This document shows positions 35,807-46,420 of a stretch of DNA of 52,530 bases, piece by piece (position 1 is the first letter of the stretch; each line of letters starts with the position of its first letter). The translations under genes were made by a program, and so were the position numbers. Origin of the DNA: Pseudomonadota bacterium (GTDB lineage Bacteria; Desulfobacterota; Binatia; UBA12015). The stretch covers positions 1-52,530 of the forward strand of contig SXLG01000066.1 of NCBI GenBank assembly GCA_005777805.1, given 5' to 3'. The notes below the pieces were generated by a model, which worked only from the letters and a program-made list of their open reading frames with translations, ran no database searches and was not told where the DNA came from.

Positions 35807-38305
35807 ATGTCCGGCCAAAATCCAATGCCCTCTTCCGCCGGGACGCCGATCACCCCCGCGCGCGACCGCGCCCACGCCCCTCTCGGTTGCCGTCGGGTTC
35901 TCACCTGGGCCGCGCTTGCGGCGCTGATCTATGCCCTCGCCCTGCCCTGGGTGCTGCGGCCCTGGTTCCCCGCCGCGACGACTCTACCGCGCAGCGAACT
36001 GCGCTACGGCCCGATGGAGGACACCGATCTCCTCCTCAACGCCTGGATCCTGGCCTGGATCGCGCACGCCGCCGTTGCCGAACCCGCCCGGCTCTTCGAT
36101 GGTAACGCCTTCCACCCCGCGACCAACGTCATCTCGGGCTCGGAGAACATGCTCCAGCACGTGCCCTTGACGGCTCCACTGGCGGCCCTCGGCGGCGACG
36201 CCATCGAAATCATCGCTGCGGTCGTCGCCGAGAGCTTCGTCGTCGCGGGCCTCGGCATGTTTCTCTACGTCCTCTGGCACACGGGTCGCTTCGTGCCGGC
36301 GCTCGTGGCCGGCGCCGTCTTCACCCTCGCGCCGTGGCGGGTGCAGAACGTCCCGCATCCACAGTACCTGGCGACCGGTTTCCTGCCGCTCGCCCTGCTC
36401 GCCGTAGACATTTGGATTGAGAACGGCCGCTGGCGAGCGCTGGTTGGTCTCGCCGTTGCTTTCGCGCTGCAGACCGCAGCCTGTCTCTATCTGGGCTACT
36501 TCGCCGGCCTCGCGATCCCCAGCTACGCCCTCGCCCGCGCGCTCGGCACACGTGGCCGACGTGCTCGGGCGCTCGCCGGCCCGTTGCTCGGGCTCGCCCT
36601 GGGTGGACTTTTGGTCCTACCGCTGGCCCTGCCCTACCTGGCGGCCCGTCAGGCCGGGGTGATCCCGCCCTGGGAAATCGCGAGCTGGGGCGACTGGTCG
36701 TGGAAACCTTGGTGGTACCTGGGCCGGCCCTTCCTGCAACGGGCCGGACCGGTGGTGCTGGCGATCGTCGCCGGCGATCTTCTGGCACGCGCCTGGGTGC
36801 GCCGGCGCGCGGCCCCGACCCGCCTGGAGCGCTGGCCGGCCGAGCGCGCGCTCTGGATGATGGCGGCCGGCGCGGCCTGGCTCTCCGCCGGACCGCATCC
36901 CGAACTTCCGGGAGGTCTCGCGCTGCCGACACCCTATCCGCTCTTGCAGGCACTGGTGCCCGGATTCGCCGAGCTCCGCGGCCCCGGCCGGCTCTACATT
37001 GTCGTGCTCGCCGCACTGGCCGCACTCGCGGGCTTCGCGGTGGCCCGCTGGCAGGAGCGCCTGGAACCGTCTCGCCCACGGCGTGCCGTGCTCGCAACGG
37101 CCGCCGTCCTCCTCTGTGCCGCCACCGCGGCCCCGCACCCGGCCCCGCTGCTCGACGTCGCCCTCCGCCCGGGCGCTTCACCGCTGCACGACTGGCTGGC
37201 TCGACACGGCGAGCACGCGCCGGTGCTCGAGTTGCCGGCTCCGACGACCGACCACGACGTGCGCGGCAACCTCGCCAGCGCCCGCGCCATGTTCGAGAGT
37301 ACGCGCGGCTTCTGGCCGCTGCTCAACGGGATGACCGGCCACCCTCCGGTCACGGCACGTTTCGTCAATGCAATCGTGCGCCGCCTACCGGATCCCACAG
37401 CCCTCCAGATGCTGGTCAACACGCACGACGTGCGCTGGCTCGTGGTGCACGAAGAAACATTGCTCGACCACGAGCGAGCGGCGTGGGCGGGCGCCCCGCC
37501 CCCGGGCCTCGCCCTGCGCCAGCGCTTCGACGGCACGTCGCTCTACGAACTCACGCTGGCCCCCGAGCCCGATCTGCGCGACCACCTGCGCCGCGCAGCG
37601 ACCGGCGCAGGCGGAGCGCCCGCAACAGCGCTCCCTGCGGCAGCCGGGCACGCTCGTGCGGCGAGGACCGATGCCTCGGCAGTCCCGACGGCATCCCTGC
37701 CCGCAGGCAACTCGGGCGCAGCGCCGTCAAGCAACACGACCCGTGCCCGCGAGGAACTCGATGTCCTCCCACCTGCAGGCAACTCGGGCGCAGTGTCGTC
37801 AAGCAACACGCCCCTTGCCGACGGGGCACTCGACGACTTCCCGCCTGCGGGCAACTCCGGCGCAATGCCCCGAGCCGCGAGATTACGTCCCCTCGATGCC
37901 CCGCCACCCGAACCTCTCGCGGCCGCGTGCCGCGCGGCACGGATCGACGCGGCGGCCGTTCCCGCCGTGATCGCGATGGCGCCCTTGCCCCTCGCGCTGC
38001 CGGTCACCTTCAGCAATCTGTCCACCTGCCTCTGGCCGGGTCTCGCCATCCGACCCGCCGGCCTGGTCGGCTTCACTTACCGCTGGACCGATCCGCACGG
38101 ACAAGCCTACCTTTACCCGCCGGCGGCCTTCTCGCCGCTCCTCGCCGACGTGCCCGCGGGCGCGACCCTCTCCGATTCCATGATGGTCGTGCCACCGGCA
38201 GGCGACGAGGGGGCGTGGACTCTCGACGTCGACCTCGTCCAGTGGGGTGTCCCGACACCGCTCGCTTCCGTCAGGCGCAAAGTCGAACTGCGCGCCTTCC
38301 GCTAA
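35807..38305 (+). CDS. Large polytopic membrane protein, GT-C/YfhO-like, with internal 24-aa repeats
   Basis: Multiple TM segments, FNPATNVISGSENMLQH-like luminal motif, GPGRLYIVVLAALAALAGF; repeat region 37690-37880. Confidence 0.65.
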   Translation: MSGQNPMPSSAGTPITPARDRAHAPLGCRRVLTWAALAALIYALALPWVLRPWFPAATTLPRSELRYGPMEDTDLLLNAWILAWIAHAAVAEPARLFDGNAFHPATNVISGSENMLQHVPLTAPLAALGGDAIEIIAAVVAESFVVAGLGMFLYVLWHTGRFVPALVAGAVFTLAPWRVQNVPHPQYLATGFLPLALLAVDIWIENGRWRALVGLAVAFALQTAACLYLGYFAGLAIPSYALARALGTRGRRARALAGPLLGLALGGLLVLPLALPYLAARQAGVIPPWEIASWGDWSWKPWWYLGRPFLQRAGPVVLAIVAGDLLARAWVRRRAAPTRLERWPAERALWMMAAGAAWLSAGPHPELPGGLALPTPYPLLQALVPGFAELRGPGRLYIVVLAALAALAGFAVARWQERLEPSRPRRAVLATAAVLLCAATAAPHPAPLLDVALRPGASPLHDWLARHGEHAPVLELPAPTTDHDVRGNLASARAMFESTRGFWPLLNGMTGHPPVTARFVNAIVRRLPDPTALQMLVNTHDVRWLVVHEETLLDHERAAWAGAPPPGLALRQRFDGTSLYELTLAPEPDLRDHLRRAATGAGGAPATALPAAAGHARAARTDASAVPTASLPAGNSGAAPSSNTTRAREELDVLPPAGNSGAVSSSNTPLADGALDDFPPAGNSGAMPRAARLRPLDAPPPEPLAAACRAARIDAAAVPAVIAMAPLPLALPVTFSNLSTCLWPGLAIRPAGLVGFTYRWTDPHGQAYLYPPAAFSPLLADVPAGATLSDSMMVVPPAGDEGAWTLDVDLVQWGVPTPLASVRRKVELRAFR
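37703..37880 (+). repeat. 72-bp (24-aa) tandem repeat, about 2.5 units
   Basis: PAGNSGAAPSSNTTRAREELDVLP / PAGNSGAVSSSNTPLADGALDDFP / PAGNSGAMPRA...; GCAGGCAACTCGGGCGCAG at 37703, 37775, 37847. Confidence 0.9.
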
Positions 38306-38323
38306 ACTCGACCTCGGGCGCGA

Positions 38324-41300
38324 CTACCAGAGCCGGAAACCGCGATGATCCGCGGCGAAACCTGCAGCGACGAGCACCCGCGCCAACGGGTGCACGGCCG
38401 CGGGCCGGCCGTCGATCGTGGTCGAGCACCAGGCACGACGGGTGCGCCCCCCTGCCGCCGTGGCGAGCGCTCGCGCCGCCGCCAGCGCGCGGGTGCCATC
38501 GCGCATCGCCGGAAACGTGAACAGCATCCGGCCGGCCGGGGTCGCGTACAGCAGCGGCTCGCCATCGAGCAGGACGACGCGCGCCCCCACGATCCGACGC
38601 AGCGATTCCTGGTGTGACTCGGCCACGAGTGCGGGCCAGGGCAGCGCGCCACCGAAAGGCTGCGCCGGATCGCACGCGGCGAGCACCACGGCAGCGGCGG
38701 CGGAACTTGCCGACCTTGCGGCGCGCAAACGCTCGACCGCGGCCGGCAGCCCGAACTGCGCTCCCTCGAGCCCGGCGACGAAATGGCCGCGGCGCACGCG
38801 CCCCTGCTCCTCCATCACCCGCAGCACCGGGTAGATGCGCGCAAAGCCCCCGGCCGTCGGCTCGGGGGCGAGCGTCGCCCGCGCCACGATGCCGTGGCGC
38901 TCGAGCAGTGCCTGGGCCTGCGCGTGTGCCGTGCGGGTCGGATCGACCTCGCGCACGAAGAGCGGTGCGGTGCGCGACCAGCGGCCGCTCACCGCACCAC
39001 CGGCACCACCCCCTCGACCCACGCGGCCCGACTTGCCCGCGCGCTCGCGGCCGCGCCGCCGCAGCGGCTCGAAGCCATCGTTGGTGACGAGGCCCGCCCA
39101 CACCAGTGCCCACAGCGCGTCGCGCAGCGCCCGCACCGCGACCCCATCGAGTTCGAGCGCGAGGTCGTGGAAGAAGCAGGCACCCCGCGCGCGCAGCACT
39201 CCCAGCACCACGCCCGCGACACTCGCCCCGTCCACGCTTGACTCGTCGGGTCGAGCGCAAAGGAGTGCGGCCTGGGCACGGCGGCAGACGACGATTCGCC
39301 CATCGTCGCGCGACAGCCGGCCGCGGCCGAACCACAGCCACTCGCCACTGGCGATCCGGCGATCGAGATCGGCCGGGCCATGCTCCGCCGTACGCAGCGG
39401 CAGCAGGACCTCCTCGAACTCACGAAACGAGAGCGGCAGGCCCTCGAGACTCTCCAGGGCCGCATCGAGTGCGGGCGGTGCCATGGCCGCCCTGCTCGTT
39501 GCGTGCTGTGGCCGGTCGAGACTCTCCAGGGCCACATCGAGTGCAGGCGGTGCCATGGCCGCCCTGCTCGTTGCGTGCTGTGGCCGGTCGAGACTCTCCA
39601 CGGCCACATCGAGTGCAGGCGGCCGGTCCTGGGCAAAAATGGCGCCGTGCCAGGCCAGCGTAAAGCGTGCGAAAGTCGCCGCGTCGACCGGTGCGATCTC
39701 GGCGCGGACACGCGCCAGCGTGCGCCCCCGGATCCGTCGCAACACGTCGCGCTCGACCCACTCGTCGGCCGGGCCGCCGCCGGGAGCGCCCGCCGCCAAC
39801 GGCAGAAACCCGCCCCTCTCCAGCAGGCCCTCGTCCTCGAGAGAGGCCAGCAAGCGCGTCACTGCGGCCGCCGAGAGACCGAGGTCCCGGGTCACCTCGC
39901 TTGAGGTGAAGGGGCCGCGCTGGCGCGTCCAGCGCCGCAGCACCTGGGCCACGGCGTCGTCTACTGGATCGAGGAACTCGGTCGGCAGCCGGCCGTCGGC
40001 GAGGCCCGGACCGCGCGCCGCGACCGCGTCGCGCCAAAGTCCGGCCTCCTCCGCGGCGATCCACCGGATGCGACCGGCGATCTCGAGGGAAAGGGCGCGC
40101 CCGTGCATCGCCAGCGTCTCGAGCCAGGTGCTGGCCTCACCCTCGCAACGTTCGTCCATCTCGGCGACCGTCAGAGCGCCGAGGGCCCGCAACAGATCGT
40201 GCAGAGCCTCGGGCGAGCGGGCGCGGCGCTCGGGGGAGAGGTGCTGCAACTCGCCTGCGACCTCGGCGATCGCCGCCTCGTCAAGCAAGCTACGCAGATC
40301 GGTGGCCCCGAGAAGCTCGCGCAAGAGCCCGCGGTCGAGGGCCAGCGCGCGGGCCCGGGTCTCGGCCGCGGGCTCGTCGCCCGAGTACATCCGGCTCGCC
40401 TCGAGACCGCGCACAAGCGAGCGCGCGAGCGGCGAGGGGCCGCGGGTCTCCACCTCGACGACGCGCACCGACCCAGCCTCGATGCCGGCGAGCAGTGTGC
40501 GCAGCGCCGCGAGATCGAACACGTCCTGGAGACACGTGCGATAGGTTTCGAGCACGATCGGAAACGACGGGTAGCGCCGCGCCGCGGCCAACAGATGACG
40601 GGCCTTGTGCCGCTGCACCCAGAGCGGCGTGCGGCGTCCCGGCATCCGCCGTGGGAGCAGCAGCGCGCGGGCCGCGCCCTCGCGGAAGAGACCGGCGAAG
40701 AGAGCGGTCGTGCCGAGGCGTCCGACGAGCAACTCCTCGATCTCGCTAGCGCGCGGCACGAGAAAATCGAGCGTCGGGGGCACGCCGGAGTCCCCCAGGC
40801 GAAGCAGGATCCCGTCGTCATTCCACACCGCCTGGACGTCGAGACCGGCCCGGGACGCAAGTACCCCTTCCACGGCGAGCGCCCACGGCGCGTGCACGCG
40901 GCTTCCCCATGGGCTCAGCAGGGCAACGCGCCAATCGCCGAGTTCGTCCCGGAAGCGCTCGACCACGACCGTGACATCCGAGGGCAGCGCACCCGTCGCA
41001 GCGCGCTGCTCGGTGAGGAGATCGGCCAGTGCCGCCGCCGCGTTCGCATCGAGGCCCGCCAGGCCCACGGCCCGCTCGCGCCGCGCGCTTGCGTCGAGTC
41101 CGTCGAGTTCGCGTAGGCGGGCGCCGATCGCACCGCCCAGTTCGACCGGCCGGCCCGTGCCCTCGCCCCGCCAGAACGGCAGCCGGCCGGCCTCACCCGG
41201 TGCCGCCTCGACCACGACACGGTCACGTCCGATGTCGAGCACGCGCCACGCGGACGCGCCGAGCATCACGACTTGACCGGGCCGGGTCTCGTAGACCATC

Positions 41301-43084
41301 TCCTCGTCCAATTCGCCGACGCGAGGGCCACCGAGCCCGAGATGGACCGGCCAGAGGCCGCGGTCGGGAATCGTACCGGCATTGGCGATCGCGATCCGGG
41401 CGGCGCCGGGCCGGGCGTGCAGGCGGCCCGCGACGCGATCGAAGTCGAGCCGCGGCCGCAGATCGGCGAAGTCGGTCGATGGCCAGCGCCCGGAGAGCAG
41501 ATCACACACCGAGAGCAACGCGGCGCGGCTCAAGTCGCGCCAGGGTGCAGCGCGCCGGACCAGCGCTTCGAGCCGCTCGAGTGACCAGTCCTCCAGCGCG
41601 ACCATGGCGACGATCTGCTGCGCCAGAACGTCGAGCGGATTCATGATCGGACACAGGGCCTCGACCGCGCCGCGCTCCATGCCCTCGACCACGACCGCCG
41701 CCTCGAGCAGTTCGGCGGGATGTCGCGCGAGCAAGGTGCCGCGGCTGATCTCTCCCGGCGTGTGACCGGCGCGGCCGACGCGCTGGAGTGCGGTGGCCAC
41801 CGAGCCGGGGCTGCCGGCGAGGACGACGTGATCGACCGCGGCCATGTCGATCCCAAGTTCAAGACTGCTCGTCGCGACCACGGCCCGCAGCGCGCCCGTG
41901 GCAAGCATTTCTTCGATCTCGCGCCGGCGCTCGCGCGCGATGCTGCCGTGATGCGCCAGCACCAGCGGCGGCCCGTCGTCGGGAGCCACGCCCTCCGCCT
42001 GCGCCTGCCAGCCGCGGGTGAGTTCGTCGAGTCGTCGCGCGAGCCGCTCACACGCGCCGCGACTGTTCACGAATACGATCGTCGAGCGGGCATCGAGAAT
42101 GCCGCAGGCGAGGCTCGTTTCGATCGCCGGCCATACCCCCGGACGCAGGCCATCGCCGCCAGCCGCGAGGTGAGCCTCGCGCTCGATCCACCGTCGGCGC
42201 GGGTCCGCAGCACTTTCCGCCGTTGCAGGAACGGTACTCTCGACCGCCCCGGCACGAGCCGACCGATCAAGGTGCTTGCTTGACGCTATGCTCGACCGGG
42301 GCGCGTCGACCTCGGCCGCCTCGACGCGAACCGACGCCTCACCCGCCCCGTCCGCCCACGGCGCCTCGACCCGTACCGCGAGCCGCGGCGGCGCGGTGAC
42401 GTCCACGATCCGGACCGGCCGCGACCCACCGAGGAAATCGGCCACTGTCGACGCCGGCCGGGCCGTCGCCGAGAGACCGATCCGCTGCGGATCGCGTGGA
42501 GTCAGCGCCGCCAGCCGCTCCAGCGAGAGGGCCAGATGCGCCCCGCGCCGGCTCGCCGCCAGCGCGTGAATCTCGTCCACGATCACCCACTCGACCCGGC
42601 GCAGCATCTCGCGCGCACCCGAGGTCAGCAGCAGAAACAAGCTCTCGGGCGTCGTAACCAAAATCTCGGGCGGATCGCGCCGGAACGCCCGGCGCTCAGC
42701 GGCCGGAGTATCCCCGGTCCGCAAGCCGACACGCGGGCACCAGGGCAGGCCGGCGCGGCCGCCGGCCGCGCGCACGATGCCCTCGATCGGAAGAACGAGA
42801 TTACGCTCGATGTCGTGTGCCAGTGCCTTCAGCGGCGAGACGTAAAGCACCCGCACGCCTGCCCCCTCGGCCGGGTCGAGCAGCGTGCAGCGGTCGATCG
42901 CCCACAGGAACGCGGCCAGCGTCTTGCCACTTCCCGTCGGCGCGAGCAGCAGGGTGTGGTCGCCGCGCGCGATGACCGGCCAGCCCTCGACCTGCACACG
43001 CGTCGGCACCGGGAAGGCGGTGGCGAGCCAGCGGGCAACGGGCGCGGTGAAGAGACGAGTGACGGCGGTCGCGGGCCTGCTCAC
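38324..43084 (-). CDS. lhr: Lhr-type large DEAD/DEAH helicase
   Basis: LLLAPTGSGKTLAAFLWAIDR; WVIVDEIHALAASRRGAHLALSLERL; VFVNSRGACERLARRL; VGRAGHTPGEISRG; long Lhr C-terminal region. Confidence 0.92.
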   Translation of the reverse strand: MSRPATAVTRLFTAPVARWLATAFPVPTRVQVEGWPVIARGDHTLLLAPTGSGKTLAAFLWAIDRCTLLDPAEGAGVRVLYVSPLKALAHDIERNLVLPIEGIVRAAGGRAGLPWCPRVGLRTGDTPAAERRAFRRDPPEILVTTPESLFLLLTSGAREMLRRVEWVIVDEIHALAASRRGAHLALSLERLAALTPRDPQRIGLSATARPASTVADFLGGSRPVRIVDVTAPPRLAVRVEAPWADGAGEASVRVEAAEVDAPRSSIASSKHLDRSARAGAVESTVPATAESAADPRRRWIEREAHLAAGGDGLRPGVWPAIETSLACGILDARSTIVFVNSRGACERLARRLDELTRGWQAQAEGVAPDDGPPLVLAHHGSIARERRREIEEMLATGALRAVVATSSLELGIDMAAVDHVVLAGSPGSVATALQRVGRAGHTPGEISRGTLLARHPAELLEAAVVVEGMERGAVEALCPIMNPLDVLAQQIVAMVALEDWSLERLEALVRRAAPWRDLSRAALLSVCDLLSGRWPSTDFADLRPRLDFDRVAGRLHARPGAARIAIANAGTIPDRGLWPVHLGLGGPRVGELDEEMVYETRPGQVVMLGASAWRVLDIGRDRVVVEAAPGEAGRLPFWRGEGTGRPVELGGAIGARLRELDGLDASARRERAVGLAGLDANAAAALADLLTEQRAATGALPSDVTVVVERFRDELGDWRVALLSPWGSRVHAPWALAVEGVLASRAGLDVQAVWNDDGILLRLGDSGVPPTLDFLVPRASEIEELLVGRLGTTALFAGLFREGAARALLLPRRMPGRRTPLWVQRHKARHLLAAARRYPSFPIVLETYRTCLQDVFDLAALRTLLAGIEAGSVRVVEVETRGPSPLARSLVRGLEASRMYSGDEPAAETRARALALDRGLLRELLGATDLRSLLDEAAIAEVAGELQHLSPERRARSPEALHDLLRALGALTVAEMDERCEGEASTWLETLAMHGRALSLEIAGRIRWIAAEEAGLWRDAVAARGPGLADGRLPTEFLDPVDDAVAQVLRRWTRQRGPFTSSEVTRDLGLSAAAVTRLLASLEDEGLLERGGFLPLAAGAPGGGPADEWVERDVLRRIRGRTLARVRAEIAPVDAATFARFTLAWHGAIFAQDRPPALDVAVESLDRPQHATSRAAMAPPALDVALESLDRPQHATSRAAMAPPALDAALESLEGLPLSFREFEEVLLPLRTAEHGPADLDRRIASGEWLWFGRGRLSRDDGRIVVCRRAQAALLCARPDESSVDGASVAGVVLGVLRARGACFFHDLALELDGVAVRALRDALWALVWAGLVTNDGFEPLRRRGRERAGKSGRVGRGGGAGGAVSGRWSRTAPLFVREVDPTRTAHAQAQALLERHGIVARATLAPEPTAGGFARIYPVLRVMEEQGRVRRGHFVAGLEGAQFGLPAAVERLRAARSASSAAAAVVLAACDPAQPFGGALPWPALVAESHQESLRRIVGARVVLLDGEPLLYATPAGRMLFTFPAMRDGTRALAAARALATAAGGRTRRAWCSTTIDGRPAAVHPLARVLVAAGFAADHRGFRLW
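39446..39630 (-). repeat. 72-bp (24-aa) tandem repeat, about 2.6 near-identical units within lhr
   Basis: GAGACTCTCCAGGGCCRCATCGAGTGC... at 39446, 39518, 39590; protein ALDVALESLDRPQHATSRAAMAPP. Confidence 0.92.
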
Positions 43085-44874
43085 GAAACCATCTGGACGA
43101 CCGAATCGCCGTGGTGGCGCAGGACGAAGCGCGCATCCTCGACGATCTTGCGCTTGGCCTCTCGCTTGACGACGAAATTGCCGAGATAGAGCACGTCCAT
43201 CTCCGAGCGACTGAAGGTATTGAAGGCGTTGGCGGGGGTCTCGACGATCGGCTCGCCCTTGAGGTTGAAGCTGGTATTGAGCACGACCGGCACGCCGGTG
43301 GCGGCGCCGAACTTCTCGATCATGCCGTGATAGAGCGGGTTGGTATCCCGCTGCACCGTCTGGAGGCGGCCTGTGCCATCGACGTGGGTGATCGCCGGGA
43401 TCACCTCACGCTTCTGCTCCACCACCGGGACGACGTAGAGCATGAATCGCGCGGGAAACTGGTCGATCGCATCGGGCAGCTCGAAGAACTCCTCACAGCG
43501 CTCGGCAAGCACGCTCGGCGCGAAGGGCCGGAACGCCTCGCGGAACTTGATTTTGGCATTGACGACGTCTTTCATCTCGGCGCGACGCGGATCGGCGATG
43601 ATCGAGCGCGCCCCGAGTGCACGCGGTCCCCACTCGAAGCGTCCCTGCATCCACCCGCAGACCCGGCCCCCGAGAAGGTCGTCGACGACGCGATCGGTAA
43701 AGCGCTCCGCGTCGTCGATCTGCTCGTGGGCAATACCCTCCCGGCGCAGGAAGTCGGCGATCTGGGATTCGCTGTACTCGCTGCCGAGATAGGCGTGGCC
43801 GAGGGCCGCGGCACGCGGCCGCCCCAGAACCTGATGGTACGCCCAAAGGGCGGCACCGATGGCGCCACCGTCGTCTCCCGGTGCCGGCGGCACGTAGATC
43901 CGGTCGAAGCCTGCCTCGCGCAGAATCTTGGCGTTGGCAACCGAGTTCAGCGCGACGCCACCCGAGAGACACAGATTGCGCAGTCCGCTGCGCTGGCGCA
44001 GCGAGCGCGCCATGCGGATCAGAATGTCCTCGGTCACGGCCTGGATCGACGCGGCCACGTCGCAGTAGAAGGGGTCGAGCGATTTGTCGCCCAGCGCAGG
44101 ATCACGCGGCGCCTGCCCCATCACCGCACAGAAGCGCGGTGAAATCGTCGTGTCGGCCGAGTGCTGGAAGGCAAAATGGTCGAGGTCGAGCCAGTAGGAT
44201 CCATCCGAGCCGACGTGGATCATCCGGTGAATGCGGTCGACGTATCGCGGCACGCCGTAGGGCGCCATGCCCATCAGTTTGTACTCGCCCTCGTTCACCT
44301 CGAAACCGCAGTAGGCCGTGAAGGCGGAGTAGAGCAGCCCGAGAGAATGCGGGAAGCGGCTCTCTTGCTCAAGAGTGATGTTCGTCCCGCGACCGGTGCC
44401 CACGGTGCCCGTGGTCCACTCGCCCGCGCCATCCATCGTGATGATCGCGGCCTCGTCGAAAGGCGAGCAGAAGAACGCCGCCGCCGCGTGCGACATATGA
44501 TGCTCGGCAAAGAGGATCCGCTTCGGATCGATCCCGAGGCGATCGCGGATCAGTGGCTTGATCCAGAGCTTGTCGCCGAGCCACCGCCGCATCGACTCCC
44601 GGAAGACACGCTGCGAGCGCGGGAAGGTGGCAAAGGCCGTGAGCAACAGGCGCTCGAACTTGACGAACGGTTTCTCGTAGAACACGACCCAGTCGACGTC
44701 GTGGATCGAGATCCCGGCACGAGCCAGGCAAAAATCGATCGCGCGCCGCGGAAAGCCGCTGTCGTGCTTGACACGCGAGAAGCGCTCCTCCTCGCCCGCC
44801 GCCACGACCACGCCATCGTGCACCAGCGCCGCGGCGCTGTCGTGGTAGTTGAACGAGAGACCCAGAACGTACAT
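43081..44874 (-). CDS. NodU/CmcH-family carbamoyltransferase
   Basis: MYVLGLSFNYHDSAAALVHDGVVVAAGEEERFSRVKHDSGFP; HHMSHAAAAFFCSPFDEAAIITMDGAGEW; CLSGGVALNSVANAKI; FEWGPRALGARSIIADPR. Confidence 0.93.
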   Translation of the reverse strand: MYVLGLSFNYHDSAAALVHDGVVVAAGEEERFSRVKHDSGFPRRAIDFCLARAGISIHDVDWVVFYEKPFVKFERLLLTAFATFPRSQRVFRESMRRWLGDKLWIKPLIRDRLGIDPKRILFAEHHMSHAAAAFFCSPFDEAAIITMDGAGEWTTGTVGTGRGTNITLEQESRFPHSLGLLYSAFTAYCGFEVNEGEYKLMGMAPYGVPRYVDRIHRMIHVGSDGSYWLDLDHFAFQHSADTTISPRFCAVMGQAPRDPALGDKSLDPFYCDVAASIQAVTEDILIRMARSLRQRSGLRNLCLSGGVALNSVANAKILREAGFDRIYVPPAPGDDGGAIGAALWAYHQVLGRPRAAALGHAYLGSEYSESQIADFLRREGIAHEQIDDAERFTDRVVDDLLGGRVCGWMQGRFEWGPRALGARSIIADPRRAEMKDVVNAKIKFREAFRPFAPSVLAERCEEFFELPDAIDQFPARFMLYVVPVVEQKREVIPAITHVDGTGRLQTVQRDTNPLYHGMIEKFGAATGVPVVLNTSFNLKGEPIVETPANAFNTFSRSEMDVLYLGNFVVKREAKRKIVEDARFVLRHHGDSVVQMVS

Positions 44875-45238
44875 CGGCGCCTCCCGCGGACGTGCGACGC
44901 AAGCTCGGCGGGGGCATCGCCGACCACCGCCACCGCGCGACCACAGGCTGAGGCTCCGTCTACCCGATGCCGCGGGCTCACTCCATGGGCGCGGCGCAGG
45001 TCCGGCGGTGTGGGGAAGGCCGCGCGCAGGAGGCGTCACTCCGCAGCACGGCGCGGGTGAGGAGTGTGCGCCCGCCCTCCGCCACGACTTCCGAGCTCGC
45101 CGCCATGACGACCCGGGCCCAAGTCAGGAGTGTGCGGCCGGCGGTCGCCACCACCTGCCGCCGCGCGACCTCGATCAGGCGGTGCGCCCGTCCGGCGGGC
45201 GGAGTCCGCCCGGTTGATGCTGCAGCTTGCGGTCTCGG

Positions 45239-46138
45239 TCAGGCCGTCTGCGCACGTTGGGCAAGGCCGCGGTAGTGGGCCTCGCGCGGGTCGAGCCAGA
45301 GCGGCCGGCCGGACGTCCCGACCGGGACGGCGTCGCGCGGCGGGCGCGCACCCTCACCACACAACGTCTCGAGTTCGGGCTCAGTCAGGCTGCCAAACCG
45401 CGCCAGCGCCTCTCCCGGCGCGGGATCGGGACGCCGGGCTCGTTCCAGATGCGGCGCCACGGCGAGCAGTGCGCTCTCGTAGACTTCGGCCGGCTTCCAC
45501 CCCGGGATCGTGCGCTCACCGGCCGGCCCGCGCAAGATCAAGGTCGGCAGCGCGAAGCGAAGCCCCTCGGCATCCACCACGGCCCGCCCACTGCCCTCGC
45601 CGATCTCGTCGAGGTCGAGGACCTCGGAAACAGGCTGGCGAGCAGCTCTCGCGTCCTCCCGCAAAGTCTCTTCGACATCACGCGAGGCCGCCCGGGCGAG
45701 CAGGCGCCAGAGGTCGGCCTCGGGCAGGACGCCGCGTAAAGCACCATGCATCTCGGCGGCCGAATCGGGGATCACGCCCCATACAAAAATGGATTCACGC
45801 AAGCGGCGCAGCACTTCGAGACCAAGTTCGGGGGCCCGGGCAAGTGCCGCCGCGACAACCCGACAGAGGCGGCGCGTGTCGGACAGAGGCTGCGTTAGCG
45901 TCACGGGTGCAGGCATCGCCGTATGGCCCGAAATCGTCCGCCAAGCAGCGAGTTGGGCGGTGATCGCGACGGCCTCTTCCCCCGGGGGATGCTGCGACCA
46001 CAGGCCCGCCAGCACGATCCGCCATTCGAGCCGCAGCCCGAAGCGCCAGCGCAGCCGCCGTAATTTAGGCTCGCTGCCCCAACACCAGGCGCACGCGGGA
46101 TCGGTGACCTCGACGACCTCGACCCCTGCCCCCAACAT
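45239..46138 (-). CDS. DsbA-family (CxWC) thioredoxin-fold protein
   Basis: VVEVTDPACAWCWGSEPKLRRLRWRFG; central helical domain; LPTLILRGPAGERTIPGW cis-Pro region. Confidence 0.75.
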   Translation of the reverse strand: MLGAGVEVVEVTDPACAWCWGSEPKLRRLRWRFGLRLEWRIVLAGLWSQHPPGEEAVAITAQLAAWRTISGHTAMPAPVTLTQPLSDTRRLCRVVAAALARAPELGLEVLRRLRESIFVWGVIPDSAAEMHGALRGVLPEADLWRLLARAASRDVEETLREDARAARQPVSEVLDLDEIGEGSGRAVVDAEGLRFALPTLILRGPAGERTIPGWKPAEVYESALLAVAPHLERARRPDPAPGEALARFGSLTEPELETLCGEGARPPRDAVPVGTSGRPLWLDPREAHYRGLAQRAQTA

Positions 46139-46420
46139 GACCTTGGCCTTATGGCACTCCCGAGCGTTTGCAGGGAAGTCAGGGAATTGCGGACCCGAGG
46201 GAAACCGGGCTCGCCGGCCGCAAGAAGCGCACGAACACTGCTCGAGGCGCGGCGCGATGAACCGCATCGCGTCGCGCCAACCGGGCGGCCCCGAGTGTCT
46301 GGCGACGCTCCGAGTCCCACTCCTCGGTCCAGTCTCTTGGTGGACTGCGCCAAGATCGCGCAGTGGCAGCAATCAAGGGTACTTCGCCGACACTCGATTC
46401 CAGCCTCGCCACCGACCGTG

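Noticed and set aside
36700-38520. 606-aa plus-strand ORF overlapping the GT-C-like gene
   Set aside because: Arg/Pro-rich alternative-frame translation, no domain; the 839-aa frame has clear TM segments.
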